DNA of 35,011 bases from a virus, in IMG/VR virus record IMGVR_UViG_3300046318_000059, positions 1 through 35,011 of that record; one strand, given 5' to 3'. The notes beneath the pieces were generated by a model. It saw nothing but the letters and a program-made list of their open reading frames with translations, was not told the origin of the DNA and did not search any database. Positions 5,996-14,235 of this stretch are shown in pieces. A program made the position numbers and the translations under genes. Every line of letters begins with the position of its first letter. The stretch's first letter is position 1.

Positions 5996-6096
5996 GCTGC
6001 TACTACCCACGGAATCAAGGTTGTCATCACAATCAATACTACCGGAAGCAAGACAATTGCCCCAAATAGTATTGATGCTTCTTTTAGATACTTCAA
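5968..6096 (-). CDS. Hidden small membrane protein (42 aa, TTG start)
   Basis: A 42-residue frame starts at TTG 6096, overlapping the stop of the glycine-rich fibre gene (TTGA), and stops at TAA 5968. It encodes a polar start (MKYLKEAS), a roughly 29-residue hydrophobic span (ILFGAIVLLPVVLIVMTTLI then PWVVAAWII) and a short polar tail (SKSST). Such a hydrophobic run is unlikely by chance. It exactly bridges the fibre gene and the next lysis gene, overlapping that gene's chosen start by 28 bases. The ribosome-binding site is weak (CAGG), so coupled translation is likely. A short holin or antiholin is possible. Confidence 0.55.
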   Translation of the reverse strand: MKYLKEASILFGAIVLLPVVLIVMTTLIPWVVAAWIISKSST

Positions 6097-7022
6097 GCGT
6101 TGTAAGTGCCTGACGAAGTGAAGGTATGGATAGTATAGCCGCCAGACGATGTAACAGTACCGCCTGTTCCTCGCTGTGAACCAAGATAGCTAATGATTAC
6201 GATGCCTGATCCGCCTGCGCCACCTAAACTACCAAGAGCTTGATGTCCGCCGCCACCGCCACCGCCTGTGTTTGCATTTCCTGCTGTGCCTACGCCTGTA
6301 ATACTTCCTGCACCACCGCCACCTGCACCGCCAGTTCCAGCCGATCCACTACTTGCGCCGCCGCCACCGCCGCCAGCGTATGTTGTGGATGCTCCACTAA
6401 TACTATTTGATAAACCAGCTCCACCATTACCATCTACAGAACCAGAAGACCCAACGGCAGATGCGCCACCACCACCACCGCCTTTAAATGGCGAGCCAGT
6501 TATTCCTGAACCGCCCGCATTTCCTTGGCCAGATGTTCCTGAACCACCCGAAAAAGTGCCCACCGTGCTTCCTGAGCCACCCCCACCAGAACCACCAGAC
6601 AATCCCGCCGCATTTAAACCACCACCGCCGCCGCCAGTTGCTGTAACGGCAATTACAGAAATAACAGAATTCGATCCGTTAGAACTAGATGCGCCACCGC
6701 CGCCAACAGTTATTGTGTACGCAATGCCAGAAGATAAAGTGATGCTTGATGCTAATAAACCACCTGCCCCACCGCCACCGCCATTGCTTATCCCAGCAGT
6801 TCCTGCTCCACCGCCGCCACCACCCGCTACAACAAGGTAATTAACCGTGTAGCCAGCAGGTTGCGAGAATTGCAGCCAAGATGAAGTTGTAGCGTCATAC
6901 CACTCAGGATTATTAGTCGTAGAGTTCATGCGAACCATACCTGTAGCAGGCACAACAGGTCTTTGAGCTGTCGTACCAACAGGTAATTTTAAAAAATCGG
7001 TTCCTTGGATATCGAGGGACAT
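6093..7022 (-). CDS. Glycine-rich tail fibre/adhesin protein (309 aa)
   Basis: The N-terminal 60 residues carry the phage fibre module LPVGTTAQRPVVPATGMVRM ... NNPEWYDATTSSW. YTVNYLVVAGGGGGG then opens a long domain of about 200 residues made of GGGGGG and GGSGG runs, and it ends YLGSQRGTGGTVTS...HTFTSSGTYNA. Long Gly runs of this kind form polyglycine-II sandwiches in the phage S16 adhesin gp38, so a receptor-binding distal fibre is likely. Two related genes lie upstream (8095-9144, 9148-9396). Its AGGAG site lies inside the 3' end of the preceding HNH gene. Confidence 0.82.
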   Translation of the reverse strand: MSLDIQGTDFLKLPVGTTAQRPVVPATGMVRMNSTTNNPEWYDATTSSWLQFSQPAGYTVNYLVVAGGGGGGAGTAGISNGGGGGAGGLLASSITLSSGIAYTITVGGGGASSSNGSNSVISVIAVTATGGGGGGLNAAGLSGGSGGGGSGSTVGTFSGGSGTSGQGNAGGSGITGSPFKGGGGGGASAVGSSGSVDGNGGAGLSNSISGASTTYAGGGGGGASSGSAGTGGAGGGGAGSITGVGTAGNANTGGGGGGGHQALGSLGGAGGSGIVIISYLGSQRGTGGTVTSSGGYTIHTFTSSGTYNA

Positions 7023-7024
7023 GA

Positions 7025-7534
7025 CTAAATACTCCTATGAACACCGTGGTTCGCAAAATTGTTGTGAAGCATATCTCTGGCAAGCTCAATAAATTCAACC
7101 GCCAATTCTTTTGTTTCAAAGTAGCCAAGATGCTTGACAACTTTATTAAATGCAATCTGCGCTCGCCATTTGCCTGTGCGCTTATACATTGTCACGCCTT
7201 TGTGACCTGAAACATTGTTTGATGCCAAAGGCACATTACATTGATTCTCAGATGATGTTGCCGCTCTGAGATTTTCAATTTTGTTGTCAGACTTTACGCC
7301 ATTTATATGGTCAACAGCTTCAGGGCAATAACCGTGAACCATGTAATACGCAATTCGATGCTCTAAGTACTTAACGCCCTTGATGGAAATACTCATATAC
7401 CCATTTACATACGGAGAACCTGATCGCTTTCCTGCCACAGCATGACTACTGCGAAAGACTTTGTTATACAAAAGTCCGTCTTTGAACTCTAAAACAGAGC
7501 GCAAGTAATCAAGCGGTGGCAATGGCTTTGGCAT
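7025..7534 (-). CDS. HNH endonuclease with AP2-like DNA-binding domain
   Basis: The start at ATG 7534 lies directly after the stop of the upstream gene (TAATATG), giving 169 residues. The HNH_3 core reads LEHRIAYYMVHGYCPEAVDH, INGVKSDNKIENLR and ATSSENQ: the H in HRI, the DHxNG and the N are the expected catalytic and metal residues. The C-terminal half (SGHKGVTMYKRTGKWRAQI then LGYFETKELAVEFIELAR) is the three-stranded AP2/integrase-like DNA-binding fold that often follows HNH_3. It is a probable homing endonuclease lying between two fibre-region genes. The ribosome-binding site is weak. Confidence 0.88.
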   Translation of the reverse strand: MPKPLPPLDYLRSVLEFKDGLLYNKVFRSSHAVAGKRSGSPYVNGYMSISIKGVKYLEHRIAYYMVHGYCPEAVDHINGVKSDNKIENLRAATSSENQCNVPLASNNVSGHKGVTMYKRTGKWRAQIAFNKVVKHLGYFETKELAVEFIELARDMLHNNFANHGVHRSI

Positions 7535-7535
7535 A

Positions 7536-7913
7536 TTAAGCTGCAACAATTTCTTTCCACGATGTCGTGGCTTCATTCCACTCATACGATTTACCGTCAG
7601 CAGGCATCGCTACTGGAGCTTCCCATAACGCTGTGTGTGGGCTTAGTACCCATGATGCGTATGGTTGAGGAGCGTAGAAAATGTCTGCTACGGGGTCGTA
7701 GGTGTAGCCAATTCCGGGATAATTCCCACGCAGAGCTTTTGACTGATCTGCCGATGGCTGACCGTCTTGACCGTAGTGAACTTTGCCACGGGTGTTGTAA
7801 CTGCAACGAAGCCATTGACCGGGCGAATTATCAACAAATGTGTCAAAAAATTCTTGTTCAGCAACAATGACTGACACCACTTTTGAATCTACTACTTTAC
7901 AAAAATGACCCAT
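7536..7913 (-). CDS. Conserved phage tail-fibre-associated protein (125 aa)
   Basis: The 125-residue sequence (MGHFCKVVDSKVVSVIVAEQ, LRCSYNTRGKVHYGQ, NYPGIGYTYDPVADIFYAPQ, WEAPVAMPADGK, YEWNEATTSWKEI) matches a small protein seen again and again in the fibre regions of aquatic phages, where it is annotated only as a structural or tail protein. It is beta-rich with many aromatic residues and has no catalytic motif. Its position within the fibre cluster supports a virion role, perhaps a fibre tip or chaperone. The molecular function is unknown. Confidence 0.75.
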   Translation of the reverse strand: MGHFCKVVDSKVVSVIVAEQEFFDTFVDNSPGQWLRCSYNTRGKVHYGQDGQPSADQSKALRGNYPGIGYTYDPVADIFYAPQPYASWVLSPHTALWEAPVAMPADGKSYEWNEATTSWKEIVAA

Positions 7914-7923
7914 GATGGTCTCC

Positions 7924-8085
7924 TTATGCCAATGTCACGCCAAGCCATGCAGAACCGTTCCACACTTCTAGGCGAGTTAATGTAGTATTCCACCCCAATT
8001 GCCCGTTTACAGGGCTAGATGGTCTACCTGCCGTTGTCCATGATGGTGGGCCAAATCCACCGCTACCCGAAACTATTGCTGTCAT
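7924..8085 (-). CDS. Mini fibre-module protein (53 aa)
   Basis: A 53-residue gene starting at ATG 8085 behind AAGGAAAG and stopping at TAA 7924. The product (MTAIVSGSGGFGPPSWTTAG, RPSSPVNGQLGWNTTLTRLE, VWNGSAWLGVTLA) is a free-standing copy of the 'QRPxxPxxGxxRxNTTxxxxExYNGTSW' module in the three neighbouring fibre proteins. It may trimerise at a fibre junction, or be the remnant of a larger fibre. It fills a gap of 180 bases with correct polarity and spacing. Confidence 0.7.
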   Translation of the reverse strand: MTAIVSGSGGFGPPSWTTAGRPSSPVNGQLGWNTTLTRLEVWNGSAWLGVTLA

Positions 8086-8094
8086 GTTCTTTCC

Positions 8095-9144
8095 TTATGC
8101 CGTAAATGTGCCTGATGTGGTGAAAGTGTGCACGGTGTATGTGATTCCGCCAGACGAATAGCTGGTAACTGTGCCGCCCGTTGCTCGCTGTGAACCGGGA
8201 TAAGCGATAATCACAATACCCGAACCACCTCCGCTACTATTACCACCACCGCCGCCCGTATTTGCAGTGCCGGGCGTAGACGAAAGCCCAGTGTTACCGC
8301 CTGCTTGATCGCCTTGACCACCACCGCCGTTACCACCAAGACCACCATAAGGTGATCTATTTGCGCCAGCACCTGCGGTTGGTGAACCGCCTCCACCACC
8401 TGCATAGAAAGTAGATGTGCCAGTAATTGATGAGGCAAGACCTACACCGCCGTTTGGTTGCGAACCGCCGCCAGCACCAGCACCTCCAGCACCGCCGCCA
8501 CCACCCGGCTGTCGATTGGGGTCAGATTCTTCACCATTGTTTCTGCCATTACCGCCAGCATTTCCTTGTCCAGAAGTGCCAGCGCCACCGTAAGTGGCTA
8601 CGTCAGTACTTTGACCAGCGCCACCACCAGAACCACCACTTGAACCGTTGCTACCAATGTCGGCGCTTCGACCACCACCAATTAGCGTTAAACCAAGCGC
8701 TGTTGTATTGCTGCCGCTTACAGATGCAGCGCCACCCGCACCAATCGTAATTGTGTAAGCCGTGCCTGCGCTTACGGCGGTGTAATTTGTTAGCAAACCA
8801 CCTGCACCGCCGCCACCACCACGATATCCACCGCCACCACCTCCGCCAGCTACGGCAAGGTAGTTGACTGTGTATGCTGAACCAGCAACAGCACCCCATG
8901 AAGTACCGTTATAGATTTCTGTATAGCCAAGCGTGGTGTTATATCGCAATTGACCAGCAACAGGAATTGCAGGGCGTTGTGCAGTCGTACCAACAGGTAA
9001 CTGAGCCGCACCTGTAGCCGAATCAGCATTAATCAGCACACCAGCAGCCGCAGGTACAGTGATTGTAAAGTTCGATGCAGTATTAGCAGCATCTAGTGTG
9101 ACACTTCCGCCTAATGGCGCGTTTAATCGAATTGAGCCTGCCAT
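8095..9144 (-). CDS. Glycine-rich tail fibre/adhesin protein (349 aa)
   Basis: The order matches 6093-7022. There is a beta-rich N-terminus (RLNAPLGGSVTLDAANTASN), the module LPVGTTAQRPAIPVAGQLRY ... YTEIYNGTSWG (about 50-83), YTVNYLAVAGGGGGGG, a long Gly-rich domain with GGGGG runs, and a final block GSQRATGGTVTSYSSGGITY ... HTFTTSGTFTA. Both ends are homologous to 6093-7022, while the Gly-rich interior differs in length and order. A polyglycine-II receptor-binding domain is likely by analogy with S16 gp38. It lies 3 bases after the preceding fibre gene. Confidence 0.82.
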   Translation of the reverse strand: MAGSIRLNAPLGGSVTLDAANTASNFTITVPAAAGVLINADSATGAAQLPVGTTAQRPAIPVAGQLRYNTTLGYTEIYNGTSWGAVAGSAYTVNYLAVAGGGGGGGYRGGGGGAGGLLTNYTAVSAGTAYTITIGAGGAASVSGSNTTALGLTLIGGGRSADIGSNGSSGGSGGGAGQSTDVATYGGAGTSGQGNAGGNGRNNGEESDPNRQPGGGGGAGGAGAGGGSQPNGGVGLASSITGTSTFYAGGGGGSPTAGAGANRSPYGGLGGNGGGGQGDQAGGNTGLSSTPGTANTGGGGGNSSGGGSGIVIIAYPGSQRATGGTVTSYSSGGITYTVHTFTTSGTFTA

Positions 9145-9147
9145 GTC

Positions 9148-9396
9148 TTAGCCCCAAGAAGTACCGTTGTATGTTTCAACCAAGCCAGTGGTCGTATTAA
9201 ACCGCATCATCCCAGTAGCTGGTGATGCAGGTCTTTGCGCTGTCGTGCCTGTGGGCAAAAACAGTCCACCTGTAGACGAATCAGCGTAGGACAACACGCC
9301 GTTTGCAGCCTGCACATTGACAGACACGTTTGACGCTGTATCAACAGGGTTGACTTCAACCGTACCTAGCGCAAATGCTTTGAGTCGTAAGCCCAT
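9148..9396 (-). CDS. Short fibre-module protein (82 aa)
   Basis: An 82-residue protein (MGLRLKAFALGTVEVNPVDT...) ends with LPTGTTAQRPASPATGMMRF and TTGLVETYNGTSWG. It equals the N-terminal part of the Gly-rich fibres but stops exactly where their Gly-rich domain begins. It could be a fibre base or adaptor made separately, or a fibre that lost its distal domain. Its ATG overlaps the upstream stop by one base (TAATG), and the next fibre starts 3 bases after its stop. Confidence 0.75.
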   Translation of the reverse strand: MGLRLKAFALGTVEVNPVDTASNVSVNVQAANGVLSYADSSTGGLFLPTGTTAQRPASPATGMMRFNTTTGLVETYNGTSWG

Positions 9397-10112
9397 TATA
9401 TGATTGCCCAGACAGAGTTTGCAGGAATCGTAACTGTCGCACCTGATGCGATAGTGATTGGCCCCGTAGACATAGCATTAGACAGCGAAGGAATCGAATA
9501 GCTTGTTGTCACCGTTTGACCGTTCTCGATGAATATTTTGTCACCACCAGCGCCAGTCGCACCACCGCCAAAACCGACTGAAATAAGCTGGAATTCAGTA
9601 CCGTCATATATTACAACGACCACGTTGCCTGCGGTTAAATCTCCTGCTTGTAGAGCATCAATTCCGTTACGCATAACGGCTTTTGCGCCCAAACCGTCAA
9701 TATTTAGCGTCACAGCACCAGTATTCGTGTTTGCCACGACAAAGCTAAACATCGCACCCGTGACGTAAGCAGCAAGAGAGGGCACAAGCGAGCCTAGAAG
9801 CACGTCTGTACCCGATACCGTCATAAAGTTAAGCGTATTGCCTTGAAGCTGCCCTAAGCGTACTGCGTCTGTCGCTGCAACCGCTGCTGCAAGGTCAGTA
9901 ATCCGAAATCCACCCATCGGGATATTAGCTGTCGGGGTGCTTTGACCGTCTTTCGTAATAGCGTTAGTCAGACCGTTAGCTAGGTCATTGGTCAGCGCAT
10001 TAAACGCTGTCGAACTGATGACAGTACCAGCAACAACAGGCTGTCCTGCTGTGTTGATTAGGAATACTCCATTTCCGTTGTAGCTCACTTGCATACTCCA
10101 TGAGTAAGACAT
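9396..10112 (-). CDS. Tail fibre protein, proximal (238 aa)
   Basis: The N-terminus MQVSYNGNGVFLINTAGQPV ... VISSTAFNALTNDLANGLTNAI then IPMGGFRITDLAAA is the usual start of short-tailed phage fibre proteins that attach to the tail. The middle has a carbohydrate-like beta domain (NTGAVTLNIDGLGAKAV). The C-terminus (AMSTGPITIASGATVTIPAN then SVWAII) is shared with the fibre at 22524-24761. The start is uncertain: ATG 10112 has only a weak site and ATG 10094 has GGAG too close. Both lie where a rightward HNH promoter overlaps, so insertion may have changed the initiation region. Confidence 0.8.
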   Translation of the reverse strand: MSYSWSMQVSYNGNGVFLINTAGQPVVAGTVISSTAFNALTNDLANGLTNAITKDGQSTPTANIPMGGFRITDLAAAVAATDAVRLGQLQGNTLNFMTVSGTDVLLGSLVPSLAAYVTGAMFSFVVANTNTGAVTLNIDGLGAKAVMRNGIDALQAGDLTAGNVVVVIYDGTEFQLISVGFGGGATGAGGDKIFIENGQTVTTSYSIPSLSNAMSTGPITIASGATVTIPANSVWAII

Positions 10113-10117
10113 ATACT
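10089..10117 (+). promoter_or_regulatory. Putative promoter of the antisense HNH gene at 10139
   Basis: TTGCAT (10089-10094), 17 bases, TATACT (10112-10117). The -10 box matches 5 of 6 consensus bases. The promoter overlaps the first codons of the leftward fibre gene, and the leader to ATG 10139 would be about 15 bases, just holding AGGAG (10128-10132). Confidence 0.5.
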
Positions 10118-10138
10118 GCTTGAAAACAGGAGATGTCG

Positions 10139-10699
10139 ATGACGTATAAAATTAAAAATTCTGCTCAATGCACGATTTGCGGAAAAACAGCAATAGCTCG
10201 TCACTTGTGCAGAAATCACTACAACAAAGCTAGAAAAGACAATAGTTTGAATTTTTATAAGACTGTAACTATTGAAGAATCTTTTTACGCACGAATTGAA
10301 AAAACCGATTCTTGTTGGTTGTGGACTGGTAGTAAAAATTCTTATGGATACGGGATTATTATTTGCAACAAAAAACAAGTTAGGACGCACAGATTTTCTT
10401 ATGAACATTTTGTTGGGGAAATACCTCAAGACAAAATTATCATGCACTTGTGTGATAACCCGCCTTGTGTAAACCCAGATCATTTGAGAATCGGCACAAA
10501 AGCCGAAAATAACGCTGATACATCTATTAAACGCAGACATAATTACGGATTGAATCATTGGAACGGCAGACTTTCTGAGCAAGATATTGCCGACATTCGG
10601 CAAAGCACCGAACGGCAATGTGTTCTTGCAAAAAAGTATGGGGTCGATCAATCTCATATAAGTCGTTTAAAAAACCTTCAAAAAGGATACAAAAGGTAA
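10139..10699 (+). CDS. HNH endonuclease on the opposite strand within the virion block
   Basis: The start at ATG 10139 has AGGAG 6 bases before it; the ATG at 10133 would have no spacing. The 186-residue protein has an N-terminal zinc element ([20 protein letters not shown]), then an HNH_3 core ([53 protein letters not shown]). Its C-terminal HTH ([37 protein letters not shown]) probably gives site specificity. It is visibly AT-richer than its neighbours, which suggests recent transfer. It lies exactly between two leftward genes, so it is a mobile passenger. Confidence 0.92.
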   Translation: MTYKIKNSAQCTICGKTAIARHLCRNHYNKARKDNSLNFYKTVTIEESFYARIEKTDSCWLWTGSKNSYGYGIIICNKKQVRTHRFSYEHFVGEIPQDKIIMHLCDNPPCVNPDHLRIGTKAENNADTSIKRRHNYGLNHWNGRLSEQDIADIRQSTERQCVLAKKYGVDQSHISRLKNLQKGYKR

Positions 10700-10709
10700 C
10701 TCATTTTAA

Positions 10710-12941
10710 TTACCTCTGTTCTTCAGTCTGTTGTTGACCTAGTTTAGTTGCAAGCATACGCAATGTGTAGGGGTCTAACGCAGCGCCGCCACGTCTTTTT
10801 AACGTATCTAGCATTTGCGCTGTCAATTCGCTTGTTTTGCCGCCTGCGCTTGTTTGTTTTAGTGCTTCAGCAAGTCGTTGCGGTGCACCCGCAGCTTTGC
10901 CTGCGTAGTATGCAGTTTCGCCAACAACACGAGGCATAGTCAATGGCAAACTTGCAAGGTAAGCGGGGTTCGTGACCGCAGAACCTGCCGCTGTAATAGC
11001 AGAGCCAATACCTTGCAGACTTCTTGGCGTCCATGAGCTTAGTGCTTGACCTGCCAATTGTGGCATTAGTGTCTCAGCACCTGCGCCTTCTAGCATTTGA
11101 GCTTGTTCTAGCCTGCGACCATAATTAGTATTGGCGTTGTTCCGCATGATTGATTGCAGTTTTCTGACTGATGTATCAATGTTTGCTTTTTTGCCTAACG
11201 ATAGCGAGCTTTCAATGTCTTTTAACGTGTTGCTTGCAAGCTCGTAATCTTTCATTACTTTTGCATAGCCCGGCGCTTGAGAATTGATCTCATTTTTAAT
11301 GGCGTTATATGCTGCGTCTGCAACATTTCGTGCAGGTGTACCAAATGGCGCATTGTCACGAATGTCACCAATACGCATTTTTAGCCGATCCAAACCTTCT
11401 GGGGTATGAAACTCAGCCGGATCAAGGCGCTTCCAGTTTTGAACAACCTGATTGATTTCTTGCCAAGTCTCAACCGTACTAGGCTGAATGACTTGACCTT
11501 TGTACATACCAACTTCTTGCTTGTTAGCTAATATGTCATCAATTTTGTCAAAACTGAGAATACTTTTGTCGTTTTTAATGTCAACCATGCCAGACCGATA
11601 AGCGTTAGCTCTTTGATCTCGCATTTCAGCAACAGCAGATTTAGCAGTATTTACTACGTTCTCAACAGGCGCATTGGTTCTTAATTGCTCAAGAAACGCC
11701 GTTGCATTATCGCCGCCTACAAATCCTGATTTAGCTGCTTCACGGACTGCACCGCCACCTGCTCCAGTTGTAAACCCTGCGCCTTCAGACGCAAGCAATC
11801 CTGCTAATTGAGCGGGTTTTGTAACCGCTTTAGTAACCACATTAAATGGGTCAATTGTGCGACCAACTTGTGCTGTCATTCGCCCTGCCTGAGCAAGACC
11901 GGGCACTTTTGCAGCCACAGAGCCGCCGCCAGTTGCCAACAACGACAAATCGCCAATTACGCTAACTGGGTCAGTTGCTACTGCTTGCTTAAAACCTTCC
12001 AAAGTGCCGTATTTTTTAGCGTATTCACCGCCTACAGCATTTGCCATTTGAACGGCTTGGTCAATTTGACCGGGTTCTTTAGCAATGGAAGTAATAAACT
12101 TTTGCACCACTTCAGGCGTGATGTTTTTCAACCCACCTGCTGCAACCATACCAATGTTTTTAACTGTTTCAACAGGATTCGTAACGGCTTCGTATAGCTC
12201 TTTGCCATACTTAACAGCGCTTGACGGAAAATTGGTAATTGCTTCGCCTGCAACCTGCATCCCTGTCATTTTTGGCTTTACGCCAGCAATTTGCATCAAT
12301 TGCTCGTCGCTTAGACTTGAATAATCAGGCGCTTTCGGCGTTTGTTGACGTGCAATCACCATCAATTGTTCATCAGACATTTGCGAAAAGTCAGGCTGTC
12401 GTGACATTGCAGGCGGGTTTGCATCAGAAGTAGGCGGTGCAGAAGCCAATGTTTGCCTTGGATTGTTTAATTGTTGCATAACAAACTCATTTGATTGACG
12501 AGGTTGTGGGTAATTAGCTGATGGCAAACTTGCCCAGATTGGGCCTGACTTCTTTACCGCAGATTCCCAATTGCCTTGCAACACATCAGGAAGAATCCCA
12601 CGTTCTTGCAACAAGTTCACAGCAGCCAAATCTTGACTACGCTCACCAAAATCAGGCAATCCTAGCTTCTTTGCTTGTTCATCCCAAGTGTTTGACAAGA
12701 ACTGATAGCGCCCTGCTGCCGTTGTTTTATTAGGTCTGCCAGTAGTCTCAGTAAAGTCAAACAAAATACGAGGATGGTCTGTCAACGAGTCCATTTTGCC
12801 GCCACCAAACAACGTGTTATAGCCGTGTTTAGTAGTGCCTTCTGCCGCAGAAATCATGTCCAAAAAGTTACGGACATTAGGATTATCTAATACAGGCAAA
12901 AGGTTTGCTACAGCAGGATTAACTTGTTGAACGCCATCCAT
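10710..12941 (-). CDS. Internal virion protein with N-terminal lambda R-like (GH104) transglycosylase domain
   Basis: Of 743 residues, the first ~160 match the lambda R endolysin pattern: FLDMISAAEGT (putative catalytic Glu34), HGYNTLFGGG, DHPR, TTAAGRYQFLSNTWDEQ, KKLGLPDFGERSQDLAAVNL, ERGILPDVLQGNW, GPIWASLPSANYPQ. This enzyme class makes 1,6-anhydro sugars in peptidoglycan. The rest (PDFSQMSDEQLMVIARQQ repeat, then long amphipathic helices to the end) resembles podovirus ejection proteins. It likely travels in the capsid and opens the wall during DNA entry. The stop/start overlap with the upstream gene is one base (TGATG). Confidence 0.85.
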   Translation of the reverse strand: MDGVQQVNPAVANLLPVLDNPNVRNFLDMISAAEGTTKHGYNTLFGGGKMDSLTDHPRILFDFTETTGRPNKTTAAGRYQFLSNTWDEQAKKLGLPDFGERSQDLAAVNLLQERGILPDVLQGNWESAVKKSGPIWASLPSANYPQPRQSNEFVMQQLNNPRQTLASAPPTSDANPPAMSRQPDFSQMSDEQLMVIARQQTPKAPDYSSLSDEQLMQIAGVKPKMTGMQVAGEAITNFPSSAVKYGKELYEAVTNPVETVKNIGMVAAGGLKNITPEVVQKFITSIAKEPGQIDQAVQMANAVGGEYAKKYGTLEGFKQAVATDPVSVIGDLSLLATGGGSVAAKVPGLAQAGRMTAQVGRTIDPFNVVTKAVTKPAQLAGLLASEGAGFTTGAGGGAVREAAKSGFVGGDNATAFLEQLRTNAPVENVVNTAKSAVAEMRDQRANAYRSGMVDIKNDKSILSFDKIDDILANKQEVGMYKGQVIQPSTVETWQEINQVVQNWKRLDPAEFHTPEGLDRLKMRIGDIRDNAPFGTPARNVADAAYNAIKNEINSQAPGYAKVMKDYELASNTLKDIESSLSLGKKANIDTSVRKLQSIMRNNANTNYGRRLEQAQMLEGAGAETLMPQLAGQALSSWTPRSLQGIGSAITAAGSAVTNPAYLASLPLTMPRVVGETAYYAGKAAGAPQRLAEALKQTSAGGKTSELTAQMLDTLKRRGGAALDPYTLRMLATKLGQQQTEEQR

Positions 12942-14221
12942 CAGAATTTCCGTCCTCTTTGTCTGAGAATTTCCATTGCTTGCTCAGGTGTTGGCATCAT
13001 TTGAGTTGGTGCGTTTTGACCTTGAGCTTGACTTGGATTTGCGTATTTTTCGTTTAGATTTCTAATTGTGACAATTGCAGCTTTGCGGGTATCCGCAGGA
13101 ATATTTGGGTTAGCAATGTCACCAGCCGCTTGACGATACATCTCAACGTCGATGTTAGATTGTGGGCCTTCCATACGAGGCATTTTAGAAATCAATTGAC
13201 CAGCAATTGCTTTAAGTTGTGCATCGGATTGAGAAGCTTTTGTACTAATGCCCGGCACTTCCAAAGCGCCTGTAACAATATTTTGCAATCGACCAGAAGA
13301 AGCTGTGCCGAGAAATTTATTAGCTTCATCTGTAAGCGTTAAAATGTCTCTTGCGTTTTCAGTTTTAACATCTGGTTTAGCAAGCAATGGAGCGCCACCA
13401 GTTGCTGCGTTAGCAATTTGCTCAACAGTTCTAAACTCAGGCACTTGATTTGGGCCAGTCGCTGTTTGTTCAAGTTTGTAACCTGCTTGACCCGCTGCTT
13501 TTGCCCTTTCTTCTAACCCAAGGTTTTGTGCAGAAATTTGTGCAGCATTAGGAACAGCAAATGCACTTGCTGCACCTTGCGGACTAAATTGAAGTTGAAT
13601 ATTCTCACTAACTTTTGGAATATTTAACATACCGTTAGGGCCACGCAGCGTTGAACCCGGTGGCAACACTTGAGAAATATCTTTTTCAAGCGCTTGACCC
13701 ATATATTGTTGCCCTTGTTGGCTATTCGGGTTGATTCCGCTTTCACGCAACAATTTAGCTGTTTGAGTTGGCGAAGTATTTGCTGCCAATGCTTTTACTA
13801 ACGCATCAGGCGAAATCATCATTGAAAACGCTGCTTGCTGTGGTGTCATGCCGGGCGGCACTAAGCTGCTTAATTGACCACCACCCGCACCACCCGCACC
13901 GCCTGCACCACCTGCACCACCTGTTGGCGCAAACATATTCTGAATTTGTTGCAATTGCGCTTGTCCTGCCGCCGCCTGTTGCTCAGGAATTTTGTCTGCA
14001 ACGCTGCGACCAACATAGGCTTTTAGCAATTGAGCAATACCCTGAACAGGACTTGCTGGCACATAATGCCCCGATACCATCTGACCTTGCGGCTGATCCA
14101 TCAACGCTTGCTGCATCATAATATCGGCATAGCGCTGATTTTGTGCAAGTTGGTATTGAGATTGCGCCGATTCAGGCCCTAATAACGCAGCCATCATGGG
14201 GTTTTGTACATTCGTGACCAT
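12941..14221 (-). CDS. Probable internal virion/ejection protein (426 aa)
   Basis: A 426-residue protein rich in Gln and Ala (QYQLAQNQRYADIMMQQALM, QAQLQQIQNMFAPTGG), with a (GGA)n run (GGAGGAGGAGGAGGG, about 105-120) and helical C-terminal parts (ENARDILTLTDEANKFLGTA). There is no enzyme motif or membrane segment. It lies directly between the transglycosylase-bearing virion protein and another large Gln-rich protein, in the place where podoviruses encode ejection proteins. The assignment is by position and composition. Confidence 0.7.
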   Translation of the reverse strand: MVTNVQNPMMAALLGPESAQSQYQLAQNQRYADIMMQQALMDQPQGQMVSGHYVPASPVQGIAQLLKAYVGRSVADKIPEQQAAAGQAQLQQIQNMFAPTGGAGGAGGAGGAGGGQLSSLVPPGMTPQQAAFSMMISPDALVKALAANTSPTQTAKLLRESGINPNSQQGQQYMGQALEKDISQVLPPGSTLRGPNGMLNIPKVSENIQLQFSPQGAASAFAVPNAAQISAQNLGLEERAKAAGQAGYKLEQTATGPNQVPEFRTVEQIANAATGGAPLLAKPDVKTENARDILTLTDEANKFLGTASSGRLQNIVTGALEVPGISTKASQSDAQLKAIAGQLISKMPRMEGPQSNIDVEMYRQAAGDIANPNIPADTRKAAIVTIRNLNEKYANPSQAQGQNAPTQMMPTPEQAMEILRQRGRKF

Positions 14222-14235
14222 ATTAAATTATTCCG

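Noticed and set aside
6268-6840. A 190-residue proline-rich open frame on the plus strand
   Set aside because: It is the antisense of the glycine-rich fibre gene: GGN codons read backwards give Pro-rich frames. It has no ribosome-binding site and no neighbouring genes on that strand.
8427-8750. A 107-residue His/Gln-rich plus-strand frame
   Set aside because: It is antisense to the second glycine-rich fibre gene, with composition imposed by the Gly repeats. No independent start signal was seen.
10085-10657. A 190-residue leftward frame opposite the HNH gene
   Set aside because: The plus-strand frame encodes a clear HNH_3 endonuclease with zinc and HTH parts. The opposite frame has no recognisable domain.
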